Shown here: positions 19,834 through 28,271 of the stretch, one piece after another
Position numbering within the stretch: position 1 is the stretch's first letter
How the letters are laid out: the number at the start of each line of letters is the position of its first letter
NCBI RefSeq assembly: GCF_001586275.1
Contig: NZ_CP014545.1
Location: 2,196,501 to 2,260,500 of the forward strand
Direction: 5' to 3'
Source of the DNA: Sphingorhabdus sp. M41
Lineage (GTDB): Bacteria > Pseudomonadota > Alphaproteobacteria > Sphingomonadales > Sphingomonadaceae
Length of the DNA stretch: 64,000 nt
Notes under the pieces: model-generated
What the model was told of the DNA's origin: nothing
What the model saw: the letters and a program-made list of their open reading frames with translations, nothing else
Databases searched by the model: none
Made by a program: the position numbers and the translations under genes

Positions 19834-21084
19834 ATGGCATTTATCAATCATTTTGCCGAGGCCGAAGACGAGTTGAATTATGTGCATGACGAGCGCACAT
19901 CCCGGCTCAAGGCGACCCGGGCGGTACTCATTCTCGGACCGCTGATTTTCCTAGGCTTCTTCATGCTGACCCCGGTCTTTTCGTCGAACGAGGCCTTTGC
20001 GATATTCAATATCACGACGATGGCGATCGTCGGCTTTTTTGCGCTGGCGATATTTGTAACGACCAACCGCCATTATGTCGAATGGCCCTGGCTGGATATC
20101 CTGCCGTTCGTTGCCATGACCGTCGCCGCAGCTGTCCTGATGACGGTATTGGTTGGCACCACGGCTGAAAATGATCTGGATATCACCAAGATTTCCGTGG
20201 TCTTCTTTGGCCTGATCTATTTCATCGCCAGCGTCGCATTTGTCGCAAATGTGCGGCTGTTCGTGATCTGGGCGATCGGGACGCTGGGGATATTCATCGT
20301 CTATATGGATACCCACGGCATTGAGATCGACGAGATGTACCACACTATCGTCAACATCAGCTTCTTCCTGCTGTTCGCGATCTTCTCCAACTGGGAAGCC
20401 GATCGCCGGGCGCGAGCGATGTATGTGGCGCGTCAGGAGCTCAATCAGGAACGCAAGAAGACCGAGAAGCTGCTCTATAACGTCCTGCCGCAAGCGGTCG
20501 CCACGCGGCTGCGCGCCGGCGAAGTGGTGGCGGATTCCTTCTCCGATATCTCGGTGGTGTTCATCGATATTGTCGGTTTCTCGAAACTCTCCAAGCAACT
20601 CTCGCCGGGCCATCTGGTCGAGCAGCTGAACGGCTTTTTCCTGATCGCCGACCAATGCGCGACCCGCTATGGCATCGAGAAAGTGAAGACCATCGGCGAT
20701 TGCTATCTCGCGGTATCGGGCGGCACGGCGTCGACCGGACCCGGCGCGAAAGATGCGGTCAGCTTTGCCAAGGACGTGATCACCGAAATGCAGAGCCGGG
20801 CCACGGAAAGCGGGATCGATATCCAGTTGCGGGTCGGCATCCATAGCGGTCCTGTGGTTGGCGGCGTGGTCGGCACCAGCCGGCTGGCCTATGATTATTG
20901 GGGCGACACGATGAATATCGCCAGCCGGATCGAAGGCGCGGCCGAGCCGAACGGGATCGCCGTGTCCGCCGCCACCTATTACCAATGTACCGACGCCCAT
21001 GAATTTGAAGCACCCGAGACCATATCGTTGAAGGGCGTCGGCGATACCGTGATCTACAGGACCAAGCCCGCTGTTGCGGCGTGA
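19834..21084 (+). CDS. Membrane-anchored class III adenylate cyclase
   Basis: 416 residues. Six hydrophobic helices (about 28-185) form a membrane domain, followed by a linker helix (RKKTEKLLYNVLPQAVATRL, about 208-226) of the kind preceding cyclase domains. Catalytic-domain residues are complete: metal Asp245 (VVFIDIVGFS) and Asp289 (VKTIGDCYLA), adenine-selecting Lys285 and Asp354 (LAYDYWGDTMN), and transition-state Asn361 and Arg365. The Lys/Asp pair argues for ATP rather than GTP. It makes cyclic AMP, probably as a homodimer at the inner membrane. GGGGGGA lies upstream of the ATG. No cAMP receptor gene is nearby. Confidence 0.93.
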   Translation: MAFINHFAEAEDELNYVHDERTSRLKATRAVLILGPLIFLGFFMLTPVFSSNEAFAIFNITTMAIVGFFALAIFVTTNRHYVEWPWLDILPFVAMTVAAAVLMTVLVGTTAENDLDITKISVVFFGLIYFIASVAFVANVRLFVIWAIGTLGIFIVYMDTHGIEIDEMYHTIVNISFFLLFAIFSNWEADRRARAMYVARQELNQERKKTEKLLYNVLPQAVATRLRAGEVVADSFSDISVVFIDIVGFSKLSKQLSPGHLVEQLNGFFLIADQCATRYGIEKVKTIGDCYLAVSGGTASTGPGAKDAVSFAKDVITEMQSRATESGIDIQLRVGIHSGPVVGGVVGTSRLAYDYWGDTMNIASRIEGAAEPNGIAVSAATYYQCTDAHEFEAPETISLKGVGDTVIYRTKPAVAA

Positions 21085-21120
21085 TTCGGCAACCGGGCGT
21101 GACGCCTGTGGTCTCGCCGC

Positions 21121-21396
21121 CTAGCGTTTCATCTTTTCGAAAAGATCGACCAGCTCGTCGAATTTCTCGCGCTGTTCCGCCGGGTCGCCGGTGGCAATCG
21201 CCTCGCTGACGCAGCAGGCGGCGTGATCCTTGAGAATCTGGCTCTCGACCTTGGCGAGCGCGGATTTTACCGCCTGCATCTGGTGCAATATGTCCATGCA
21301 ATAGCGGTCTTCCTCGACCATTTTCGCAATGCCGCGCACCTGCCCCTCGATCCGGTGGAGCCGGTTCAGTTTCGCGCTGATATTGTCTTTTGCCAT
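21121..21396 (-). CDS. csoR: CsoR-type copper-sensing repressor
   Basis: 91 residues, all-helical CsoR/RcnR family (HRIEGQVRGIAKMVEEDRYC). The ligands Cys33, His58 and Cys62 have the same 25- and 4-residue spacing as the Cu(I) site Cys-His-Cys of M. tuberculosis CsoR, supporting copper rather than nickel, formaldehyde or persulfide sensing. It is the second gene, 13 bases behind the glutaredoxin-MauE gene, and a matching operator lies at 22181-22201 in front of both that gene and copA. Apo-CsoR would block both promoters and Cu(I) binding would release it. Confidence 0.92.
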   Translation of the reverse strand: MAKDNISAKLNRLHRIEGQVRGIAKMVEEDRYCMDILHQMQAVKSALAKVESQILKDHAACCVSEAIATGDPAEQREKFDELVDLFEKMKR

Positions 21397-21409
21397 GGTT
21401 CGGTCCTTC

Positions 21410-22162
21410 TCAGCCAGCGAACAGCTTGTAGCTCATCCACAGCGCCATGCCGATCATGAAAATATTCTCGGTCAGCGAGATGAAGCCGAGCGGCACATTG
21501 CTGTCGCCGCCGACGCACGCACATTTAAGCTCGCGCTTCTGGACATAGACGGCGTAGAAGACCGAAACCGCGCCGATCGTACCGATGAATAGCGCCACGG
21601 GGATGGCCAGCCACATCGCGACACCGGCGATCATCAGCACGCCGGCCAGCCCTTCACCGAACGGGTAGAGATAGGAATAGCGCACCCAGCGCTTGGCGAG
21701 CAGGTCATAGTTGAGAAACATGGTCGAGAAGCTCTCGATATCACGCAATTTCAGATAGGCGAGACCGCACATCGAGAAAGCGACGAACCATTCGGCGGTC
21801 AATATCGAAAGCCAGGCACCGGTGGCGACAAAGGCGGCCCCGAGCGCCATCAGGAAAGTCATCGTGAACAGCGCTATGACCGGCTGGTAGCTGGTGTCGC
21901 TACGCTCGTCCTTCGGCTTGTCCTTGCCGAGCGCGACCCGCAATTCGTCATAGCCGCCGACCCGCTCGCCATCGACGAAGGTCTGTGGCGTGGTTTTGAC
22001 ATCATGTTCGGCCTTGAACGCATCGGTTTCCGCCCGCGTGGTCAGATGATGGTCCTCGACCGTGAAGCCCTGCCGCTCCAACAGGTCTTTCGATTTCAGC
22101 CCATAGGGACAGATATGCTGCTCCATCACCATGCGGTAAAGCGTTGCTGTTCTGGTTTTCAC
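21410..22162 (-). CDS. Glutaredoxin-MauE fusion membrane protein
   Basis: 250 residues from GTG 22162, which has AAGGG 7 bases upstream; a TTG at 22168 sits too close to that site. Residues 5-80 are a glutaredoxin-like domain with the CPYG active site (Cys18) and TTPQTFVDGERVGGYDEL. From about 90 there are four to five membrane segments of the MauE/DoxX-like type, with a late CxC pair (ELKCACVGGDSNVP). MauE proteins help handle disulfides or maturation in the membrane, so the fusion suggests thiol-redox chemistry linked to the membrane. The position behind the CsoR operator points to a role in copper stress. Confidence 0.85.
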   Translation of the reverse strand: MKTRTATLYRMVMEQHICPYGLKSKDLLERQGFTVEDHHLTTRAETDAFKAEHDVKTTPQTFVDGERVGGYDELRVALGKDKPKDERSDTSYQPVIALFTMTFLMALGAAFVATGAWLSILTAEWFVAFSMCGLAYLKLRDIESFSTMFLNYDLLAKRWVRYSYLYPFGEGLAGVLMIAGVAMWLAIPVALFIGTIGAVSVFYAVYVQKRELKCACVGGDSNVPLGFISLTENIFMIGMALWMSYKLFAG

Positions 22163-22180
22163 GGTCAAACCCTTGTTGTA

Positions 22181-22201
22181 ATATACCTATGGGGGGTATA
22201 T
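22181..22201. promoter_or_regulatory. CsoR-like operator between the divergent copper genes
   Basis: A perfect 7-7-7 arrangement: ATATACC at 22181-22187, spacer TATGGGG, and GGTATAT at 22195-22201. TACC(N)GGTA with a G-rich centre is the known CsoR operator form. It lies 11 bases before the copA ATG and 19 bases before the GTG of the glutaredoxin-MauE gene, so one site could control both promoters. That CsoR from 21121-21396 binds it is inference from its position. Confidence 0.82.
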
Positions 22202-22211
22202 AGGAATTTGC

Positions 22212-24047
22212 ATGATAAAAAGCAATCTCTCCCTTTCCCGCCGCCGGATGATCGGCAGTCTTGCCGCCTTGAGCGGTCTCGCCGCCCTGCCCATGCCCGC
22301 CTGGTCCATGGGCAAGATGGGTGGCCCGGTGCGCAAGGGTATCCACGAGCTTTCGGGCGCGAAGATCGATCTGCATATTGCCGATGGCCGCTTTGCCACC
22401 GGTGGCCGGTCCGGCCATGCGATTGCGGTCAACGGCACGGTGCCGGGGCCGCTGATCCGGCTGAAGGAGGGTGAGCAGACGATCCTCTCGGTGCACAATA
22501 TGCTGGATGTCGACAGTTCGGTTCACTGGCACGGCCTGCTGCTGCCATTCCAGTTTGACGGTGTGCCGGGGATCAGCTTTCCGGGGATCAAACCGGGCGA
22601 GCGCTTTGATGTGCCGCTGACGCCGCGCCAGTCGGGCACTTACTGGTGGCACAGCCATAGCGGGCTGCAGGAGCAGGTCGGTCATTATGGCCCGATCATC
22701 ATCGATCCCGCCGGCCCCGACCCGGTGCAATATGACCGCGAGCATATCATATTGCTCAGCGAATTCACGCCGATGCACCCGCATGCGATCATGAAGAAGC
22801 TGAAGGTCGGCGAAGGCTATTTCAGCATGCAGAAAACCAGTGCGACGGACGACTATCCGCTGAGCGCGGAAGAGCGGCGGATGTGGGGGCGGATGCGGAT
22901 GATGCCGACCGATATCGCCGATGTGTCTGCGCCGACCTACAGCTATCTGATCAACGGCCACGGGCCGGAGGACGGGCTGGAGCTGCCGTTCACACCTGGC
23001 GAGCGGGTCCGGCTGCGGATCATCAATGGCAGCGCGATGACCTTCTTCAATGTCCGCCTGCCGGGTCTGTCGATGACGGTGGTCCAGGCGGACGGCCAGA
23101 ATGTGCAGCCGGTCGAAGTGGACGAGTTGCAGATCGGCGTGGCCGAGACTTATGACGTGATTGTCACACCGACCGAAGCGGGTGCTTTTGCGATCGCGGC
23201 GGAGAGCATGGACCGTAGCGGCATGGCGCAAGCCTCGCTGACCTCGCAGCCCGGACGTGAGGCGGCCTTTCCTGCCCTGCGCGATCCGCCTCTGCTGTCG
23301 ATGGTGGACATGGGGCATGGTTCACACGGGGGCGGAATGGATCATGGCAGCGGTGAAGCCGAAGCGGCCGAGCCGATGGATCATGGCAAGATGGATCATG
23401 CGGCCATGGGCCACGCGATGCCGGAAGCCGCGCCTGCCGACGCGCATAGCGGGCATGATATGGCAGCTATGGATATGAGCGGCGGCATGGACATGCGCGA
23501 CACGGCGCTGCTCCCGGCGAGCGTCAAGACCGGGCCCGGCATCGATATGGTGGCGATGAACCCGCAGGACCGCACCGGCTATCCCGGCCTGGGTCTGGAT
23601 GACGTGCCGCACCGGGTGCTCAACTATCGATTGCTGAAATCGCTCGAGATGGATCATCACAAGCGCGCGCCGGACCGCGAGATGGAGCTGCATCTCACCG
23701 GCAATATGGAACGATATATGTGGAGCTTTGACGGCAGGAAGTTCAGCGCGGTCGGCGATGATCCGATCCGCTTCGGCTATGACGAGCGGGTGCGGGTGAA
23801 GCTGGTCAACGACACGATGATGGCGCATCCGATCCACCTGCACGGGATGTTCTTCGAACTGGTCAACGGCCAGGGACATTACCAGCCGAAAAAACATACG
23901 GTGATCGTCCAGCCGGGCAGCAGCGCGACTTTTGACGTGACCACCGACGAGCCGGGCGACTGGGCCTTTCACTGCCATCTGCTCTACCATATGCACGCCG
24001 GGATGATGCAGACGGTCAGTGTCGCTTTTCCAGGAGGAGCGGCATGA
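22212..24047 (+). CDS. copA: Multicopper oxidase, copper resistance protein CopA
   Basis: 611 residues with a twin-arginine signal (LSRRRMIGSLAALSGLAALP), so it is exported folded to the periplasm. Copper-site motifs are HWHG (about 105-108), WWHSHSG (about 143), HPIHLHG (about 539) and HCHLLYHMHAGM (about 586), giving the type 1 and the type 2/3 trinuclear centre. A Met/His-rich insert (about 363-432, repeating MDHG/MGH/MDMS units) can hold extra Cu(I). It oxidises Cu(I) to the less toxic Cu(II). AGGAA precedes the ATG. Its TGA overlaps the copB ATG (ATGATG). Confidence 0.95.
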   Translation: MIKSNLSLSRRRMIGSLAALSGLAALPMPAWSMGKMGGPVRKGIHELSGAKIDLHIADGRFATGGRSGHAIAVNGTVPGPLIRLKEGEQTILSVHNMLDVDSSVHWHGLLLPFQFDGVPGISFPGIKPGERFDVPLTPRQSGTYWWHSHSGLQEQVGHYGPIIIDPAGPDPVQYDREHIILLSEFTPMHPHAIMKKLKVGEGYFSMQKTSATDDYPLSAEERRMWGRMRMMPTDIADVSAPTYSYLINGHGPEDGLELPFTPGERVRLRIINGSAMTFFNVRLPGLSMTVVQADGQNVQPVEVDELQIGVAETYDVIVTPTEAGAFAIAAESMDRSGMAQASLTSQPGREAAFPALRDPPLLSMVDMGHGSHGGGMDHGSGEAEAAEPMDHGKMDHAAMGHAMPEAAPADAHSGHDMAAMDMSGGMDMRDTALLPASVKTGPGIDMVAMNPQDRTGYPGLGLDDVPHRVLNYRLLKSLEMDHHKRAPDREMELHLTGNMERYMWSFDGRKFSAVGDDPIRFGYDERVRVKLVNDTMMAHPIHLHGMFFELVNGQGHYQPKKHTVIVQPGSSATFDVTTDEPGDWAFHCHLLYHMHAGMMQTVSVAFPGGAA

Positions 24048-24952
24048 TGCGGCTATTTTCAGCAAGCCTGGCGGCGATGATCATGGCCACGCCAGCACTG
24101 GCGCAGGACCATACACAGATGGACCATGGCGCGCATCAGATGCCCGCTGCTCAGGAAGCCGAGCCCGAAGTGGATCATTCAACGATGGACCATGGCGCGA
24201 TGGGTCATGGTCAACCAGCCTCTCCGCCTAACAGCCTGACAGGCCCCGCCAATGCAGCCGACGCGATCTGGGGTGCCGATGCGATGCGTCCGTCTCGCGA
24301 AGCGCTCTATGAAGAGCATGGCGATATGCAGATCTTCTGGTTCCAGGGCGACCGGATGGAATTTCGCGCGCGTGACGGTGAGGACGGCTATCTGTGGGAT
24401 GTGCAGGGCTATTATGGCGGCGACATCGACAAATTCTGGTTCAAGAGTGAGGGCGAAGGCAGTTTTGGCGAGCCGCTCGAAAGCGCCGAAGTGCAGGCTT
24501 TATACAGCCGCGCCATCGCGCCTTTCTTCGATCTGCAGGCCGGTGTCCGGCAGGACCTGACAGGGCCCGACCGCACCCACGCAGTGATCGGCATCCAGGG
24601 TCTCGCGCCCTATATGTTCGAGGTCGATGCTGCGGCCTTCCTTTCCAACAAGGGCGGCCTGACCGCGCGCATCGAGGCGGAATATGACCAGCGGCTCAGC
24701 CAGCGCCTGATCCTGCAGCCGCGCGCCGAGATCAACCTGTCGGCTCAGGAGATTCCCGAACTGGAAATCGGCTCCGGTGTCGACAATATCGAACTCGGCC
24801 TGCGCCTGCGCTACGAGATCGCCCGCGAATTCGCGCCTTATGTCGGGATCGAGCAGGAATGGAAACTGGGCGGCAGCCGCGATTTTGCGCGGCTTGCCGG
24901 TGAGGATTCAAGCGTCACCAATTATGTGGTGGGCGTGCGGTTCTGGTTTTGA
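24044..24952 (+). CDS. copB: Copper resistance outer-membrane protein CopB
   Basis: 302 residues: signal peptide (MMRLFSASLAAMIMATPALA), a Met/His-rich tail (MDHGAHQMP, MDHGAMGHG), then a beta-barrel domain with the CopB signature DIDKFWFKSEGEG and alternating strands ending in VVGVRFWF, the terminal aromatic residue typical of outer-membrane barrels. It works with CopA in periplasmic copper sequestration or export. A 4-base overlap with copA indicates coupled translation. Confidence 0.94.
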   Translation: MMRLFSASLAAMIMATPALAQDHTQMDHGAHQMPAAQEAEPEVDHSTMDHGAMGHGQPASPPNSLTGPANAADAIWGADAMRPSREALYEEHGDMQIFWFQGDRMEFRARDGEDGYLWDVQGYYGGDIDKFWFKSEGEGSFGEPLESAEVQALYSRAIAPFFDLQAGVRQDLTGPDRTHAVIGIQGLAPYMFEVDAAAFLSNKGGLTARIEAEYDQRLSQRLILQPRAEINLSAQEIPELEIGSGVDNIELGLRLRYEIAREFAPYVGIEQEWKLGGSRDFARLAGEDSSVTNYVVGVRFWF

Positions 24953-25031
24953 TCGGCTGGTGGAGCCGATGATACTGTAGCAAATGCGTTGCTACCGGCC
25001 CGATATCGGCGGAACCCGAGTCAGGTTTCCG
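24952..25031. terminator. Cluster of tandem hairpins after copB
   Basis: Directly at the copB stop a perfect 7-bp stem ATCGGCT/AGCCGAT (24952-24970) is followed by a second perfect stem GTAGCAA/TTGCTAC (24977-24995), the self-complementary CCGATATCGG (25000-25009), and CGGAACCC/GGTTTCCG with one mismatch (25010-25031). No T-run follows any of them. They may end or stabilise copAB mRNA, or form a leader for the sulfur gene starting at 25060. Confidence 0.45.
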
Positions 25032-25059
25032 CGTAATTTGATCGACGCGAGGAAAAATC

Positions 25060-26418
25060 ATGTTGCTGAAAAAAATCAAGACGCCCGGCCTGTCCCATCT
25101 TTCCTATCTGGTCGGTTCCGGCGGCAAGGCAGCCGTCATCGATCCGCGACGGGACTGCGACATCTATCTCGAGACCGCGCGCGCCGAGGGTCTTGAAATC
25201 ACCCATATCTTCGAGACCCATCGCAACGAAGATCTGGTTTCCGGCGCGCCGATCTTGGCAAGCATGACCGGTGCTGCGGTATATCATGGTCCCAATCCGG
25301 CGGGTGACGTTGTTTATGCGAAGACCGCCCGTGAAGGCGACCGTTTCGTCATCGGGCAGCTGGCGATCGAGATTATCGAAACGCCCGGCCATACGGACGA
25401 TCATATCGCCTTCGCGCTGTATGACAGCGAATATCCTGACGGCGCGGTCGGCGTGTTCACCGGCGACGCGCTGTTCGTGGGCGATGTCGGCCGGACCGAT
25501 TTCTACCCGGAGCGCAAACGCGAAGTGGCCGGACTATTGTTCGATTCCCTGCAGAAAATTCTGGCGCTCGGCGATCAGGCGATGATCTATCCCGCCCATG
25601 GTGCCGGATCGGTTTGCGGATCGGGAATGGCGGAACGGGAATTTTCGACCGTCGGCCACGAACGGAAAAACAATCCCCGGCTGCAAATCGGGAGCCGGGA
25701 TGAATTTATCGAGGCCAAGATCAGCGAGAATCATTATCAGCCCCCCTATTTCCGGTTGATGGAACGGCTCAATCTGGAAGGCGGCGATCCTGCTCCGCGG
25801 GTGCCAAGGCCGAAAAACCTGAGCCTGTCGGAACTGGACGATTGTTCCGCTACCCATTGGATCGACGTGCGCGATCCAATGGCATATGCCTCGGGTCATT
25901 TCTCCGGATCGATGAGCCTGCCGGTTGGCATGATATCGGCTTTTGCCGGATGGTATATCGGCGAGGAAGACAGCATTTTGCTGATCGGTTCGGACGAAAG
26001 CCAGCTTGCCAGTGCAACAGAGCATCTCGTCCGGATCGCGCTCGACAATATTGTTGGCGGCTATAGTGGCGTGGTCCCGGCGGCGGCGGCAGGGAAGAAC
26101 ATGGAACAAATCCCGATGATCGAGACCGAGGAAGTCAGGAAGCGGCTGCAAGAGCATCGCAGCGACTGGACCCTGCTCGACGTGCGCGATGCGGATGAAC
26201 GAAGCGAAGTCTCGATCGACGGCTCGCAGCATATCTATGTCGGCGAACTGAACGAACGGTGGAAGGAACTCGACAAGGCGCGCCACTATACATTGATGTG
26301 TGCCAGCGGGATGCGGGCGACGGTGGCAGCGGGTTGGCTGGCCAGTCGCGGATTTGGGAAGCTCGACATTTATCTTGGCTCTATGGGCGCATGGAAAGCA
26401 TCCCAGGCGGAGAGCTAA
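25060..26418 (+). CDS. ETHE1-like persulfide dioxygenase fused to two rhodanese domains
   Basis: 452 residues. Residues 1-200 are a metallo-beta-lactamase fold whose first motif reads THRNED rather than THxHxDH. The three ligands used by mononuclear-iron persulfide dioxygenases remain: His54, His111 (TPGHTDDH) and Asp136 (FTGDALF), and His180 (YPAHGAGS) is present. Two rhodanese modules follow: one at about 245-350 without a catalytic cysteine, and one at about 360-448 with Cys414 (MCASGMRAT). It likely oxidises glutathione persulfide and transfers sulfane sulfur in the cytoplasm. Ribosome site GAGGAAA. It may belong functionally with the copper genes. Confidence 0.88.
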   Translation: MLLKKIKTPGLSHLSYLVGSGGKAAVIDPRRDCDIYLETARAEGLEITHIFETHRNEDLVSGAPILASMTGAAVYHGPNPAGDVVYAKTAREGDRFVIGQLAIEIIETPGHTDDHIAFALYDSEYPDGAVGVFTGDALFVGDVGRTDFYPERKREVAGLLFDSLQKILALGDQAMIYPAHGAGSVCGSGMAEREFSTVGHERKNNPRLQIGSRDEFIEAKISENHYQPPYFRLMERLNLEGGDPAPRVPRPKNLSLSELDDCSATHWIDVRDPMAYASGHFSGSMSLPVGMISAFAGWYIGEEDSILLIGSDESQLASATEHLVRIALDNIVGGYSGVVPAAAAGKNMEQIPMIETEEVRKRLQEHRSDWTLLDVRDADERSEVSIDGSQHIYVGELNERWKELDKARHYTLMCASGMRATVAAGWLASRGFGKLDIYLGSMGAWKASQAES

Positions 26419-26451
26419 AGGAGGATATTGGCGGCAGACAATAGCCGGAAT

Positions 26452-26814
26452 TTACTCGGCAATCGAACGCTTGCCTGTCATGCTCCAGAGCAATCTCCCA
26501 GCCAATAGACCAAGCAGGATCGCGGCAATGTCTGCGGCAAAATCCATCCAGTCGGCGTCGCGCCCGAATCCCATGGACAGCTGCAGAATCTCGATCGCGC
26601 CGCCGAAGGCCATCAGCAGGACGAACAGGCTCGCCACATGTGCACGTGTCCACAGCAGCCGGGCCATCAGAGATAGAGTGAAAAATGCAAGACCGTGGTT
26701 GAGCTTGTCATTGGCAAAAACCGTCGGCGCGTCCCCGGCAGGCATGAGCGATATGGCGAGAATGATGCCGAGCAATAGCCAGAACAGGGTGCGGAATATT
26801 TTTTGAGCATGCAT
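26452..26814 (-). CDS. VanZ-like membrane protein
   Basis: 120 residues with four hydrophobic segments. The pattern NDKLNHGLAFFTLSLMARLL and GGAIEILQLSMGFGRDADWM matches VanZ-like proteins (conserved D/H in the first loop; E-x2-Q and R-D before the last helix). The first family member was found beside a teicoplanin resistance cluster, but the cellular role of chromosomal copies is unclear. It stands alone, 33 bases from the convergent sulfur-gene stop. Confidence 0.8.
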   Translation of the reverse strand: MHAQKIFRTLFWLLLGIILAISLMPAGDAPTVFANDKLNHGLAFFTLSLMARLLWTRAHVASLFVLLMAFGGAIEILQLSMGFGRDADWMDFAADIAAILLGLLAGRLLWSMTGKRSIAE

Positions 26815-26837
26815 CGGGATTAACTAGCGGACGAAAA

Positions 26838-26963
26838 ATGACCGGTGCGTTAACGCGGGTCGGGAATAAAGTCCTCGGCAGTGGTACTTGGGTCTGCAGC
26901 AGACTATTGTTCTGGCTATTGTTGACGGCAGCCAAGATGGTCAGCGGCATGGCGGCTTTTTGA
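26838..26963 (+). CDS. Possible 41-residue membrane peptide
   Basis: An ATG frame of 41 codons in the 160-base gap between two minus-strand genes. It encodes one hydrophobic segment (SRLLFWLLLTAAKMVSG) after a polar N-terminus. The upstream GGACGA is a weak ribosome site at best. No family is recognised, and it may be chance. Confidence 0.2.
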   Translation: MTGALTRVGNKVLGSGTWVCSRLLFWLLLTAAKMVSGMAAF

Positions 26964-26974
26964 CAATATTGGAA

Positions 26975-27331
26975 TCAGCTGTCTTCGTCATCCACCGCAA
27001 GAGCAAGGCGATCAAGCCAGGCCTGCGCCTGTTTCGCTTCGCCAACTGCCTGTGAGCCAACCGGGCCGCGTGAAGCGAGAAATTGCTGTTGGAGTTCGAA
27101 CGGAGGCATGAAGAGCAGGTCTCTCGCCTTGTCAATCTCCTGGCCCAGTTCACTCAGATTATCGATGGTTGGAGCCACGGCCAAGCGTGTCCTGCGATCC
27201 CCTTTATGATCGAATAATCCCGCTTTGCCCGATGCCGCTGTTCGCAAGGCGTCGAGGAGCGCTGCCGTATATTCCGCTTCAAGTTCTGAACGACGGGCGT
27301 CCAGGCGGTCAAGTCGATCAGCTTTAGCCAT
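26975..27331 (-). CDS. Conserved-looking hypothetical protein, helical
   Basis: 118 residues, no signal or membrane segment. Charged, mainly helical N-terminus (ADRLDRLDARRSELEAEYTA), then a middle containing TIDNLSELGQEIDKARDLLF and an acidic end. ATG 27331 is the first start. No family recognised. Codon use and its fit between neighbours support a real gene; it may belong with the COQ4-like gene 88 bases upstream on the same strand. Confidence 0.6.
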   Translation of the reverse strand: MAKADRLDRLDARRSELEAEYTAALLDALRTAASGKAGLFDHKGDRRTRLAVAPTIDNLSELGQEIDKARDLLFMPPFELQQQFLASRGPVGSQAVGEAKQAQAWLDRLALAVDDEDS

Positions 27332-27419
27332 GCCGGCGCGTTACACCGCCCTATTCATGGTAGCAATCCAAACTCGGGTCCGGTGCGAGATTGCCAGCAG
27401 ACCCAAGAGCCGGCGAGAT

Positions 27420-28271
27420 TCAGGTCCAGCCAACCTCGAAAACCGGTTCGGGCTGATCCTGAACGGTCTGGCCGCCGCCCTGCAAATCCCTGCGCACGGC
27501 ATAGGGAATCGAGCGATAGATTTTCGGTTCCTTGATATTGAGCTCGGCCCGCGCCTGCTTCAGCGGCGTTTCGAGCAGTCTTTCGATATCGGCAGCCAGG
27601 ATGAAATCCGCCTGCTGGCCGTGCCGGTAGCCCTCGCGGATGGCTCGCCGAATGTTTTTCCTTTGGTCAAACCGTTCCGCCATCGCGCCGATCGTGCCCA
27701 TCAGCATCAGCAGCCGCAGTCCGATATCGGGCCATTGCCCGCGATAGACTTCGAGCAGACAGATTTCGCCAAGCGCATCGGTGTCATAGCCGCTGAGCAC
27801 ATGCCAGAGATCATGCGACACCTCGAAATGGATGAAATAGCGGCGATAGGCCTCGAACATGGTAGGTGCATGGACATCGATCCCGGCATGTCTGGCGGCA
27901 TCGAGCAGCCCATCAACGGCAAAGCCTTTCGTCTCCACCATCCTGTAATAGCAATGGCCGACGGTGCCTTCCGGCAGGCCGGCAAGCCAGTCCCGCCGGC
28001 TCAACAATTCTTCGATGCGAACCTCGCCGTTCAATATCCTGCGGCCATAGTCGGTTTGAGAAAGCTGTTCAAAGCCTTGTCTATAGGCCTTGCCGGACAC
28101 CGCCTGAAACAGGTCATAGACATGGCTTGTCTCTTCAATATCCCTGAAGATCCGGATCATGCTCGTGATAGCCCGCAGCGGCTGCATCCGCGCTACCGGC
28201 GGTACCGGATAGCCATTGACATATTCCACGGCATCCTCGTCGCAACGTTCCGGGAACAGTCGGTTGGTCAT
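27420..28271 (-). CDS. COQ4-family ubiquinone biosynthesis protein
   Basis: 283 residues from ATG 28271 (MTNRLFPERC), which has GGAGAGAGAAG just upstream; the frame extends to 28337 without need. The metal-binding motif His153-Asp154-x2-His157-x11-Glu169 (HDLWHVLSGYDTDALGE) is the COQ4 signature. COQ4 is needed for ubiquinone synthesis, and recent work on the family links it to C1 decarboxylation/hydroxylation of the quinone ring. No other ubi gene is close, so the assignment rests on the motif. Confidence 0.85.
   Translation of the reverse strand: MTNRLFPERCDEDAVEYVNGYPVPPVARMQPLRAITSMIRIFRDIEETSHVYDLFQAVSGKAYRQGFEQLSQTDYGRRILNGEVRIEELLSRRDWLAGLPEGTVGHCYYRMVETKGFAVDGLLDAARHAGIDVHAPTMFEAYRRYFIHFEVSHDLWHVLSGYDTDALGEICLLEVYRGQWPDIGLRLLMLMGTIGAMAERFDQRKNIRRAIREGYRHGQQADFILAADIERLLETPLKQARAELNIKEPKIYRSIPYAVRRDLQGGGQTVQDQPEPVFEVGWT

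Noticed and set aside
22002-23318. 438-codon open frame on the minus strand
   Set aside because: Antisense to copA and overlapping the CsoR operator and the start of the glutaredoxin gene; Arg/His-rich composition typical of shadows.
24177-24215. Short MDHG-type repeats in copA/copB considered as a DNA repeat
   Set aside because: They are explained by the Met/His-rich copper-binding protein segments, not by an independent DNA element.
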